From: Sulfuritalea sp.
GTDB taxonomy: Bacteria; Pseudomonadota; Gammaproteobacteria; Burkholderiales; Rhodocyclaceae
Length of the DNA stretch: 64,000 nt
Direction of reading: 5' to 3'
Assembly: GCA_030680805.1 (NCBI GenBank)
Contig: JAUXUK010000041.1
Location: forward strand, 1-64,000
Shown one piece after another: positions 49,869-60,216 of this stretch (the stretch's first letter is position 1; each line of letters begins with the position of its first letter). The position numbers were made by a program, and so were the translations under genes. The notes under the pieces were generated by a model that was not told the DNA's origin, did not search any database, and saw only the letters and a program-made list of their open reading frames with translations.

Positions 49869-51737
49869 TCAGACTCCCGGCTTCCAGATTTGTCCGATGC
49901 TCACCGAGCCCAGCTTGCGCCGGTGGCCGTAGATCAGGTTGATCATTGCGCGCGAAACCACGACCGAGCTGAAGATCGAGGTCAGGATGCCCAGGCAATG
50001 CACCACGGCAAAGCCGCGTACCGGACCGGAGCCGAATATCAGCAGCGCGACGCCGGCGATCAGGGTGGTGATGTTCGAGTCGAGAATGGTCGCCCAGGCA
50101 CGCTCGTAGCCGGCGGTGATGGACGCCTGCGGTGAATTGCCGGCGCGCAGTTCCTCGCGCACCCGCTCGTTGATCAGCACGTTGGCGTCGATCGCCATGC
50201 CCAGCGTCAGGGCGATGGCGGCAATGCCCGGCAGGGTCAGCGTCGCCTGCAGCAGGGACAGCAGCGCGACCAGGAACAGCAGGTTGGCGGAGAGCGCGAA
50301 CACCGAGACTAAACCGAACAGCAGGTAGTAGGCCATCATGAAAACGGAAATGGCGATGAAGCCCCACATGGTCGAACTGAAGCCCTTGGCGATGTTGTCG
50401 GCGCCCAGGCTGGGGCCGATGGTGCGCTCCTCGATGATCTCCATCGGCGCCGCCAGGGATCCGGCGCGCAGCAGCAGCGCCACGTCGTTGGCTTCGACGG
50501 TGCTCATGCGGCCGGAAATCTGCACGCGGCCGCCGCCGATCTCGGTGCGGATCACCGGTGCGGTGACGACCTCGCCCTTGCCTTTTTCGATCAGCAGGAT
50601 GGCCATGCGCTTGCCGACGTTGTCGCGCGTCACGTCCTTGAAGATGCGCGCGCCGGCGGAATCGAGCGACAAATGCACGGCCGCTTCCTGCGTCTGGTTG
50701 TCGAAGCCCGGCTGGGCATCGGTCAGGCGCTCGCCGGTGAGCACGACCTGCTTCTTGACCAGCAGGCCGCGCCCGCCGCGCTCGACATAATATTCCGTGC
50801 CTGGCGGAGGCTGCCCCGCCGCGGCTTGCTCCATGATGCCGGGATTGGCACTGGCTTCGTCATCGACCAGGCGCACTTCCAGCGTCGCCGTGCGACCGAG
50901 GATGTCCTTGGCCTTGGCGGTGTCCTGCACCCCGGGCAGTTGCACCACGATCCGGTCCGCGCCCTGTTGCTGGATCACCGGCTCGGCGACGCCGAGCTCG
51001 TTGATGCGGTTGTGCAGCGTCGTGATGTTCTGCTTGACCGCGAATTCCTGGATGCGTTTCTGCGCTTCCGGCTTGAGCGTCGCCACCAGCTTGAGGTCAC
51101 TGCCATCCTGGGCATCCACCAGCAGCAGGTCGGGCTGGCTGTCCGCCAGGACGGCGCGCGCCTTTTCCCGGACATCGGCCTCGCGGAAACGTATCGCCAC
51201 GGTTTGCCCTTCGCGACCGATGCCGCCATGGCGGATATTCTTGTCGCGCATCAGGCTGCGCAGGTCGGCGCCGATCGAATCGAGACGCTTGGTCAGCGCG
51301 CCCTTCATGTCCACCTGCAGCAGGAAATGCACGCCGCCGCGCAGATCGAGGCCGAGATACATCGGCAGGGCATGAATGCCGGTCAGCCAATTGGGGGAAT
51401 CCGACACCAGATTCAGGGCCACGCTGTAAGTCGCATCCGCCGCCACGGGATTCACGGCCTTTTCGATGGTGTCCCTGGCCTTGAGCTGGGTATCGGTGTC
51501 GGCCAGCCGCACACGCACGCTGTTGAGGTCGATCACCAGCCCCTGCGGGGCGATCGAGGCGGCCTTGAGGGCCACTTCCACCTGGGCCAGCAGCTTGGCG
51601 TCAACCTTGTGCGTCGACTTGACGCTGGCCACCTGCACGGCCGGCGCCTCGCCGAAAAAGTTGGGCAGGGTATAGAGCAGTCCGAGCACCAGGGCGATCA
51701 GCACCGTGGCGTTCTTCCAGAGCGGGTAGCGATTCAT
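49869..51737 (-). CDS. secD: protein translocase subunit SecD
   Basis: A 622-residue subunit with one N-terminal helix, a large periplasmic domain (about 30-440, with LGLDLRGGVHFLLQVD) and five helices after it. These include GMAIDANVLINERVREELR. It begins MNRYPLWKNATVLIALVLGLL, the standard betaproteobacterial SecD start. Coded between yajC and secF in the secDF-yajC-tgt-queA cluster. Confidence 0.97.
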   Translation of the reverse strand: MNRYPLWKNATVLIALVLGLLYTLPNFFGEAPAVQVASVKSTHKVDAKLLAQVEVALKAASIAPQGLVIDLNSVRVRLADTDTQLKARDTIEKAVNPVAADATYSVALNLVSDSPNWLTGIHALPMYLGLDLRGGVHFLLQVDMKGALTKRLDSIGADLRSLMRDKNIRHGGIGREGQTVAIRFREADVREKARAVLADSQPDLLLVDAQDGSDLKLVATLKPEAQKRIQEFAVKQNITTLHNRINELGVAEPVIQQQGADRIVVQLPGVQDTAKAKDILGRTATLEVRLVDDEASANPGIMEQAAAGQPPPGTEYYVERGGRGLLVKKQVVLTGERLTDAQPGFDNQTQEAAVHLSLDSAGARIFKDVTRDNVGKRMAILLIEKGKGEVVTAPVIRTEIGGGRVQISGRMSTVEANDVALLLRAGSLAAPMEIIEERTIGPSLGADNIAKGFSSTMWGFIAISVFMMAYYLLFGLVSVFALSANLLFLVALLSLLQATLTLPGIAAIALTLGMAIDANVLINERVREELRAGNSPQASITAGYERAWATILDSNITTLIAGVALLIFGSGPVRGFAVVHCLGILTSIFSSVVVSRAMINLIYGHRRKLGSVSIGQIWKPGV

Positions 51738-51782
51738 GGCATTGTGGCCGGCCCGCGCTAACGCGGCCGGCCTTCAGAAAAA

Positions 51783-52124
51783 TTACAGATTTTTCATGGT
51801 GCCCTTGGGCAGCAGTGCGCCCACGGCATTCTTCTGCACGGTCATCACCACCGGGCCATCCTTGGCGTCCGCCACTTCCAGGCTCAGGTAGTTCTCGCCC
51901 ACCTTGGCAATGCGGCCGACGATGCCGCCCTGCGTGATGACCTCATCGCCCTTGGCCAGTTCGCTGACCATTTTCTGCTGTTCCTTGGCCTTCTTCATCT
52001 GCGGCCGGATCATGACGAACCAGAGCACGATGAACATCAGCAGGATGGGCAGCATGCCCATCAGGCCACCGGTGGGATCTGCGGCGGCACCGGCCGCCTG
52101 CGCGTAAGCATTTGAAATCAGCAC
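51783..52124 (-). CDS. yajC: preprotein translocase accessory subunit YajC
   Basis: A 113-residue protein with one helix (MGMLPILLMFIVLWFVMI) followed by RPQMKKAKEQQKMVSELAKGDEVITQGGIVGRI, the YajC core. It binds the SecDF complex. It lies between tgt and secD as usual. Confidence 0.95.
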   Translation of the reverse strand: MLISNAYAQAAGAAADPTGGLMGMLPILLMFIVLWFVMIRPQMKKAKEQQKMVSELAKGDEVITQGGIVGRIAKVGENYLSLEVADAKDGPVVMTVQKNAVGALLPKGTMKNL

Positions 52125-52161
52125 TATGAGTCTCCAGGAATGTCAGAAAAAAGCTGCCGAA

Positions 52162-54296
<2,135 letters not shown>

Positions 54297-54440
54297 GGGA
54301 ATGACGGGGGAAGGCGTACGGCAAACGGATTGCCGCGAGTCACGCAGCGAACGGCTGCCCTCTCGGCGGCCGGCGCGAATAGTAGCAGAGCCCTATCCCT
54401 GGGCCGGCACCAGTGCAGGCTCAAGCTGGCTCTTTACGGC

Positions 54441-55142
54441 TCAATTCACTCCAGCAGGGTGGCCATGGCGTTTGAACGCCACCAGATCGACCAGAATCAA
54501 CTGGCCATCCTGCTCATGGATAAGCCCCTGGGCCGTGAGATCGCGCATCACGCGACTGACCATCTCGCGCGAGGCGCCGATCATCTTCGCGATATCCTGT
54601 TTGCTCAGCTTGCGCGTCACCACCTGGCGCCCATCCACCGTTTCCGCCGCCTCGAGCAACAGGCGCGCCACGCGCCCATAGACATCGAGCAAGGCGAGGC
54701 TCTCGATATTGCGGTCAGCCAGGCGCAGGCGCTTGGTCAGGTTGCGCATGATGAAAAGCGAAACGTCGGGGTTTTCCACCAGGCATCGCTTGAAGTCTGC
54801 CTTGCCGATCACCACCACTTCGCTTGACTCGACGGCCAGCACGGTTGCCGAACGCGGATGATCGTCGAGCACGCCCATTTCGCCGAACAGTTCGCCCGGC
54901 CCGAGAATGGAAAGAATGACCTCGCGCCCTTCCTCGTCGCTGATCTGCACTTTCAACGCACCTGACAGAACGAAGTAGATGTTGTCGGTACGGTCGCCGT
55001 CATGCAGCACCACCGTATGCCGCGGGATGTTGCGCAACATGGCAACACGCGTCAGCGGTTTGAGGCACTCGTCGTCGAGCATCTCGAAGATCGGCAGCGC
55101 CCTGAGGATGGTCAATGAAACTCCAGCATTCGGCGAAATCAC
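54441..55142 (-). CDS. Crp/Fnr family transcriptional regulator
   Basis: A 233-residue regulator. The N-terminal cyclic-nucleotide-binding fold (VLHDGDRTDNIYFVLSGALKV, then GPGELFGEMGVLDDHPRSAT) is followed by a dimer helix. The winged helix-turn-helix KLSKQDIAKMIGASREMVSRVMRDL is the Crp-type DNA-binding signature. It lacks the N-terminal Cys cluster of FNR, so oxygen sensing by Fe-S is unlikely; it is closer to Crp, Vfr or Clp. The start is a GTG at 55142 with GGAGGG upstream, because no ATG lies early in the domain. Confidence 0.92.
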   Translation of the reverse strand: MISPNAGVSLTILRALPIFEMLDDECLKPLTRVAMLRNIPRHTVVLHDGDRTDNIYFVLSGALKVQISDEEGREVILSILGPGELFGEMGVLDDHPRSATVLAVESSEVVVIGKADFKRCLVENPDVSLFIMRNLTKRLRLADRNIESLALLDVYGRVARLLLEAAETVDGRQVVTRKLSKQDIAKMIGASREMVSRVMRDLTAQGLIHEQDGQLILVDLVAFKRHGHPAGVN

Positions 55143-55325
55143 AAAATACCCTCCGTGAAGTCCAGCATGGGACCCGCATGGCGCAGCGAGTGCCAAGTGT
55201 AATCCGGAATGCCGCCAATCAGGTCTCACATGACCCCGGCAAATGTGGGCGAGCCTGCTCCGAAACCGTATTTTGCCTGCCGCCCGTCCGGCATGCTGCC
55301 TTGCTCAGGCGAATGAAGGTGTTTT

Positions 55326-55410
55326 TGGTGCCGGGGGGGGAAGTCGAATCCCCATGCCTTGCGGCGGCGGTGTTTGAGACCGCTACGTCTACCGATTCCG
55401 TCACCCCGGC
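55326..55410 (-). tRNA. tRNA-Leu (anticodon CAA)
   Basis: An 85-base class II tRNA on the minus strand. The acceptor GCCGGGG pairs with CCCCGGC, followed by A and an encoded CCA (55326-55328). The anticodon stem GCGGT/ACCGC encloses the loop CTCAAAC, giving anticodon CAA, which reads UUG. A long variable arm and a T-arm with TTCGA are present. Eight consecutive Gs on the plus strand come from the T-stem/acceptor junction. Confidence 0.95.
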
Positions 55411-55642
55411 CGGGATGTCGCAGCGCTGAAACACGTGCTGCGTGAGGCGCGCATTATCCGACAAAGTCGGCTGTCCCACAATCTCAACGCCCTGCCCCGT
55501 CGTCAGCGTGTCGGGAACCAGCGAACGGAGCGGAGACCGCCACAGGTACTGCATCGCAGGGTCCCTTCTCGCGTTTCCCTATTGCGAAAGTGAGCGCGCC
55601 GCATGCGTGAGGGGTCATTCTCAAAGGGTCTATAATGACTTA

Positions 55643-57541
55643 ATGATGCAGAGCAACAATACGACGGATAACATGTCAAAGCCCCGCCTCGCCGCTATCT
55701 CCGTGGCGGCCATGGGCGTGGTTTACGGCGACATCGGCACCAGTCCGCTGTACACCATGAAGGAAGTCTTCAACGGTCCGCACGCCGTAGCGGTCACCCC
55801 GGACAACCTGCTGGGCATCCTTTCGCTGATTTTCTGGGCACTGACCATCACGGTGTCGCTCAAGTACGTGATGTTCATTACCCGCGCCGACAACCGCGGC
55901 GAAGGCGGCATCATGGCGCTGACCTCGCTCGCCCTGCGCACCCGCGGCAGCGGACCGCAAATGATGTGGTTGCTGTCCGGATTGGGCATATTCGGTGCCG
56001 GGCTGTTCTACGGCGACGCCGTGATCACACCGGCGATGTCGGTACTGTCCGCGGTCGAGGGTCTGGAAGTCGCGACGCCGATGTTCAAGCCCTATATCGT
56101 TCCCATTGCCATCGGCATCCTCTGCGGCCTGTTCCTGTTTCAGCCGCGCGGCACGGCCAGCGTCGGCGCCCTGTTCGGACCGGTGATGCTGTTCTGGTTC
56201 GGCACGCTCGGCGTGCTGGGCATCTGGAACATCCTCAAGCACCCGGACGTCATCGCCGCCATCAACCCGTGGTACGCGGTGCATTTCTTCCTCGAAAACC
56301 GGTCTCATGCCTATCTCGCCCTCGGCGCGGTGGTATTGGCGATCACCGGCGGCGAGGCGCTGTATGCCGACATGGGACATTTTGGCCGGCGCTCGATCAA
56401 GTGGGCATGGCTGGGGTATGTGTTTCCCTGCCTGTACCTGAACTACCTCGGCCAGGGCGCGCTAATCCTCGACAATCCGGCGGCGGTGAAGAATCCCTTC
56501 TTCATGCTGGTTCCGCAAGAACTGCTTTATCCCATGGTCGCCCTAGCGACGGCTGCGGCCGTCATTGCCTCGCAGGCGGTCATCTCCGGCGCCTTCTCGC
56601 TCACCAGCCAGGCCATGCAGCTCGGCTATTGCCCGCGGATTCATGTCAGGTTCACCTCTGAACGCGAAAAGGGGCAGATCTACATCCCCAACATCAACTG
56701 GCTGCTGCTGCTGGCCGTGATCATCCTGGTGCTCAGCTTCAAGTCATCGTCGAATCTGGCGTCCGCCTACGGCATCGCCGTCACCTTGACCATGATGATC
56801 GACACGCTCCTCGCCTTCGTTGTGGTGCGCGCGCTGTGGAACTGGAACTGGCTGCAGGCCGGTCTGTTCCTAGCGCTGTTCCTGATTGTCGACTTCGCCT
56901 TCTTCTCGGCCAATCTGGTCAAGGTGCTCGACGGTGGCTGGTTCCCGCTGGCCCTCGGTCTTGGCATATTCACCTTGTTTGCGACCTGGAAGCGTGGCCG
57001 TACCCTGCTCTACGAAAAACTCCAGCAGGATTCGATCCCGCTTGATGCCTTTCTCTCCAGCCTGCAATACGGCGGCCCGCATCGCGTCGAAGGCACCGGC
57101 ATCTTCATGACCACACGCCCCGACGGCGTGCCGCGCGCCATGCTGCACAACATGCTGCACAACAAGGTGCTGCACCAGCGGGTGATTCTGCTCAACGTCA
57201 ACATGCAGGACATTCCCCATGTCGGCGAGGATGAGCGCTTCCAGGTCGAAACACTCAGTGAAGGCTTCTATCGCGTGATCCTGAATTACGGCTTCAAGGA
57301 CGACCCCAACATCCCCCTGGCGCTGGAACAGTGCGACAAACATGGCATGGCGCCCATCGAGATGATGGAAACCTCATTTTTCCTTGGCCGCGAAACCATC
57401 GTCCCCAACCGCGTGCCGTCGATGCCGCTGTGGCGGCAGGTACTGTTCATGTGGATGTTCCGCAATGCCGGTACGGCGACCGACTTCTTCAAGCTGCCGA
57501 CCAATCGCGTCGTTGAGCTCGGTACCCAGGTCGAGCTTTGA
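55643..57541 (+). CDS. kup: KUP-type potassium uptake transporter
   Basis: A 632-residue low-affinity K+/H+ symporter. The N-terminal MGVVYGDIGTSPLYTMKEVF is the family signature. About 12 transmembrane helices run to ~residue 455, with AITGGEALYADMGHFGRRSIK and YLGQGALIL in the pore region. The remaining ~175 residues form the cytoplasmic domain. Two ATGs, 55643 and 55646, are equally possible; MSKPRLAA at 55673 is a shorter choice. TATAAT at 55631 may be a -10 element, which would favour the shorter start. It is transcribed away from the tRNA. Confidence 0.95.
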   Translation: MMQSNNTTDNMSKPRLAAISVAAMGVVYGDIGTSPLYTMKEVFNGPHAVAVTPDNLLGILSLIFWALTITVSLKYVMFITRADNRGEGGIMALTSLALRTRGSGPQMMWLLSGLGIFGAGLFYGDAVITPAMSVLSAVEGLEVATPMFKPYIVPIAIGILCGLFLFQPRGTASVGALFGPVMLFWFGTLGVLGIWNILKHPDVIAAINPWYAVHFFLENRSHAYLALGAVVLAITGGEALYADMGHFGRRSIKWAWLGYVFPCLYLNYLGQGALILDNPAAVKNPFFMLVPQELLYPMVALATAAAVIASQAVISGAFSLTSQAMQLGYCPRIHVRFTSEREKGQIYIPNINWLLLLAVIILVLSFKSSSNLASAYGIAVTLTMMIDTLLAFVVVRALWNWNWLQAGLFLALFLIVDFAFFSANLVKVLDGGWFPLALGLGIFTLFATWKRGRTLLYEKLQQDSIPLDAFLSSLQYGGPHRVEGTGIFMTTRPDGVPRAMLHNMLHNKVLHQRVILLNVNMQDIPHVGEDERFQVETLSEGFYRVILNYGFKDDPNIPLALEQCDKHGMAPIEMMETSFFLGRETIVPNRVPSMPLWRQVLFMWMFRNAGTATDFFKLPTNRVVELGTQVEL

Positions 57542-57768
57542 TACCGGTCGCCGGGTGCTGCATTGCAATAGACGCGAATTGATCGCCCGACTCGTTTTAT
57601 TCCATTGTTTCAGCGATTGCCCGAATAGTTTTTTTCCATTTACGCGGCGCGCTTAGTGTGCAAAACTTGCGCACTCGTTAGTCCACGGCGCTTTGATTCA
57701 TAAAGCTGATGTGGCAAATTTGCCAGCAATTCAGTCAGACATTCAACGATTCGGAGGAGAACAAGGCA

Positions 57769-58245
57769 ATGGAAATGAACGTCACACGGAGAACCGTACT
57801 TCGCGGTGCAGGAAGCGCAGGCGTACTTTCTGCGCTGATCGTGGCCGGCGTGCTGAAACCCACTGCGGCCTTTGCGGCAGAGTGGAACAAGGCCGCCTTT
57901 GAGGCGAAGGACACGGCCGGAGCGCTCAAGGGCATCGGCGCCGGAGCACCCGCCGACAGCAAGGACCTGATACTCAAGGCTCCCGACATCGCGGAAAACG
58001 GCGCAGTAGTGCCGGTGGATGTGGTCAGCAATATTCCCAAGACCACTTCGATTGCGATCCTGGTGGAAAAGAATCCGTCTCCGTTTTCCTGCCAGTTCGA
58101 CTTTGCCAACGGCGCGTTGCCGGAAGCGTCGGTGCGCCTCAAAATGGGCCAGACGTCGCTGGTCAAGGCGGTCGCCAAAGCTGACGGCAAGTTCTATACC
58201 GCTCAAAAAGAAGTCAAGGTTACCGCCGGCGGCTGTGGCGGCTGA
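57769..58245 (+). CDS. soxY: sulfur-carrier subunit SoxY
   Basis: A 158-residue periplasmic protein that carries sulfur intermediates on a C-terminal cysteine, here in the classical GGCGG end. The N-terminus has a Tat signal (TRRTVLRGAGSAGVLSALI) that exports it folded, with SoxZ. GGAGGA ten bases before ATG 57769 sets the start. It opens a soxYZAXB cluster for thiosulfate oxidation. No promoter was clearly seen in the 227-base spacer after kup. Confidence 0.96.
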   Translation: MEMNVTRRTVLRGAGSAGVLSALIVAGVLKPTAAFAAEWNKAAFEAKDTAGALKGIGAGAPADSKDLILKAPDIAENGAVVPVDVVSNIPKTTSIAILVEKNPSPFSCQFDFANGALPEASVRLKMGQTSLVKAVAKADGKFYTAQKEVKVTAGGCGG

Positions 58246-58272
58246 TCAAACCAAACGAAAAGGGAACACACC

Positions 58273-58584
58273 ATGGCAGATCCGATGAAAATTCGCGCCC
58301 AGTTGAAGGGTGACGTGGCGGAAATCCGTATCCTGATGAGTCACGCGATGGAAACCGGCCAGCGCAAGGACGCGGCCGGGGCGACCGTGCCGCCTCACTT
58401 CATTCAATCGATGACGATTGATGTCGGCGGCAAGCGAGTGGTCGACGGCCAGACCGGCACCGCGATATCGCGCAACCCGGTCTTTGGCTTCAAGATGAAA
58501 GGCGCCAAGGCCGGTGACAAGGTCGTCGTCAACTGGGTGGACAACAAGGGCGACAAGAGAAGCGACGAAGCTACAGTAGCTTAA
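58273..58584 (+). CDS. soxZ: SoxZ, SoxY-binding subunit
   Basis: A 103-residue immunoglobulin-like protein with the family segments MKIRAQLKGDVAEIRILMSHAMETGQ and NPVFGFKMKGAKAGDKV. It pairs with SoxY and rides through the Tat system with it, so it has no signal peptide. Coded 27 bases after soxY. Confidence 0.96.
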   Translation: MADPMKIRAQLKGDVAEIRILMSHAMETGQRKDAAGATVPPHFIQSMTIDVGGKRVVDGQTGTAISRNPVFGFKMKGAKAGDKVVVNWVDNKGDKRSDEATVA

Positions 58585-58651
58585 AAGTTTCATCCGCAAA
58601 TAATAATTCGGGGCGGGACACACCCACCCCAAACCCTGACAGGAGGAGACG

Positions 58652-59524
58652 ATGAAACAACGACTCATCGGCGCGCTCTGCGCCATGGCGGTGATGGGCG
58701 GCGCGTTCGCCCAGTCCCCCGCCAAGAAGCCGGCGACCAAGCCGGCGGCCAAGGCCTCTGTGGCACCGGCAGCGGAAGAAAAGGATCCCGCCACGCTGGA
58801 ATTCGAGAAGTTCCGTGCCGAGATGGAGGACAGCAACCCGGCCGAACTGTTTGAGGCCAAGGGCCAGGAACAATGGAAGACCAAGCGCGGCCCGAAGAAC
58901 GTGTCGCTGGCCGAGAGCTGCGACCTGGGCCAGGGCGTGGGCAAGGTCGAAGGCGCCTATGTGAAGATGCCGCGCTATTTCGCCGATGCCGATGCCGTGA
59001 TGGATGCCGAACGGCGCATCGTCTGGTGCATGGTCGAGAAGCAGGGCTTCAAGTTCGACGATATCGCCAAGCAGCCGTTCGCCAACGAAACCAGAACTCC
59101 CGACATCACCAATCTGGTCACCTATGTCGCCGGTCATTCGCGCAACATGAAAATCGCCGTGCCGCTCAACGATCCCAAGGTGCGCGCGGCGTATGAAACG
59201 GGCAAGGAGATAGCCGCCTATCGTGCCGGCCCCTATGACTTCTCCTGCAACACCTGCCACGGCGTCGACGGCAAGCGCATCCGCATGCAGAACCTGCCCA
59301 ACCTCAGCACTCCCGCGGGTGCCATGAAGGGCGTCCAGGGCTGGCCCGGCTATCGCATGACCGGCGGCGTGATGCTGACCCATCAGTGGCGCATGGGCGA
59401 CTGCTTCCGCCAGCAGCGCTTCCCGCAACCGCAATACGCCTCTGATGCGGTCGCTTATCTGCTGACCTACATGACCGGCACCGCCAACGGCCAGGTCTAC
59501 AAAGGCCCGGGCATCAAGCGCTAA
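58652..59524 (+). CDS. soxA: L-cysteine S-thiosulfotransferase subunit SoxA (single-heme form)
   Basis: A 290-residue periplasmic cytochrome with a Sec signal peptide ending near AFA. Only one heme-binding site, CNTCH (199-203), is present. The Cys251 in MGDCFRQQRFPQP is the heme ligand that becomes a cysteine persulfide in catalysis. Diheme SoxA, as in Paracoccus, has a second CxxCH near the N-terminus; here two cysteines (in ESCDLG and WCMVEK) remain, likely a disulfide. With SoxX it attaches thiosulfate to SoxY. Confidence 0.95.
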   Translation: MKQRLIGALCAMAVMGGAFAQSPAKKPATKPAAKASVAPAAEEKDPATLEFEKFRAEMEDSNPAELFEAKGQEQWKTKRGPKNVSLAESCDLGQGVGKVEGAYVKMPRYFADADAVMDAERRIVWCMVEKQGFKFDDIAKQPFANETRTPDITNLVTYVAGHSRNMKIAVPLNDPKVRAAYETGKEIAAYRAGPYDFSCNTCHGVDGKRIRMQNLPNLSTPAGAMKGVQGWPGYRMTGGVMLTHQWRMGDCFRQQRFPQPQYASDAVAYLLTYMTGTANGQVYKGPGIKR

Positions 59525-59537
59525 CAGGGAGACAGAC

Positions 59538-60155
59538 ATGACCAAGACCATTCTTATGGCCACCGCCGTGGCCTTGCCTTTCCTGACCGTCGCTGTTCCT
59601 GCCGCTGCGGATGGTGACTATCGCGCGCAGGCGATCGCCGTAATCAAGAAGGACTTCAAGCCGCGTGGGCAGGCCGGCCTCGACCGGCTGGCGGAGGACG
59701 GCGTGCAGGCGATCTGCAATCGCACCGGCAACAAGCCGCCCGAATACATCGAGAAGGCAATGAACGCCGACCAGTTGGCGGCCGTCAAGCTTCCTGCCGA
59801 CGGCAAGTTGATGGGGGACTGGAAGGAAGGCGAAAAGATTGCCCAGAGCGGACGCGGCTTCACCTGGACCGACAACCCCGGCCTGCCGGTAGGCGGCAAC
59901 TGCTACAACTGCCACCAGATCGCGCCCAAGGAGACATCCTTCGGCACGCTCGGTCCGAGCCTGTATCAATTCGGCAAGCTGCGCGGCAACACGGCCGAGA
60001 TCCAGAAATACACCTACAGCAAGATCTGGAATGCCAAGGCCTTCAACTTGTGCTCGGAAATGCCGCGCTTCGGGCATGCCGGTGCGCTGACCGAAAAACA
60101 GGTCAAGGACCTGGTGGCATTGCTGCTCGATCCCGAATCGCCGGTCAACAAATAA
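59538..60155 (+). CDS. soxX: SoxX cytochrome c subunit
   Basis: A 205-residue periplasmic monoheme cytochrome c. The signal peptide ends at AAA; the heme site is CYNCH at 122-126. The Met ligand is probably in CSEMPRFGHAGALT near the C-terminus. It begins 13 bases after soxA and forms the SoxXA complex. Its N-terminal region (about 25-100) is longer than in Paracoccus SoxX. A hairpin terminator follows before soxB. Confidence 0.95.
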   Translation: MTKTILMATAVALPFLTVAVPAAADGDYRAQAIAVIKKDFKPRGQAGLDRLAEDGVQAICNRTGNKPPEYIEKAMNADQLAAVKLPADGKLMGDWKEGEKIAQSGRGFTWTDNPGLPVGGNCYNCHQIAPKETSFGTLGPSLYQFGKLRGNTAEIQKYTYSKIWNAKAFNLCSEMPRFGHAGALTEKQVKDLVALLLDPESPVNK

Positions 60156-60170
60156 GTCACGTCATCCGGA

Positions 60171-60198
60171 AAAGCCTGGCCGCGGCCAGGCTTTTTTT
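60171..60198 (+). terminator. hairpin terminator between soxX and soxB
   Basis: AAGCCTGGCC and GGCCAGGCTT pair perfectly around a two-base centre (60172-60193) and are followed by a seven-T run. It lies 18 bases before the soxB start, inside the sox cluster, so it may dampen soxB expression or be read through. Confidence 0.82.
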
Positions 60199-60216
60199 CT
60201 ACCCAAGGAGTCTGTA

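Noticed and set aside
55631-55636. TATAAT as the -10 element of kup
   Set aside because: No acceptable -35 at the right distance, and it lies too near the preferred start codon.
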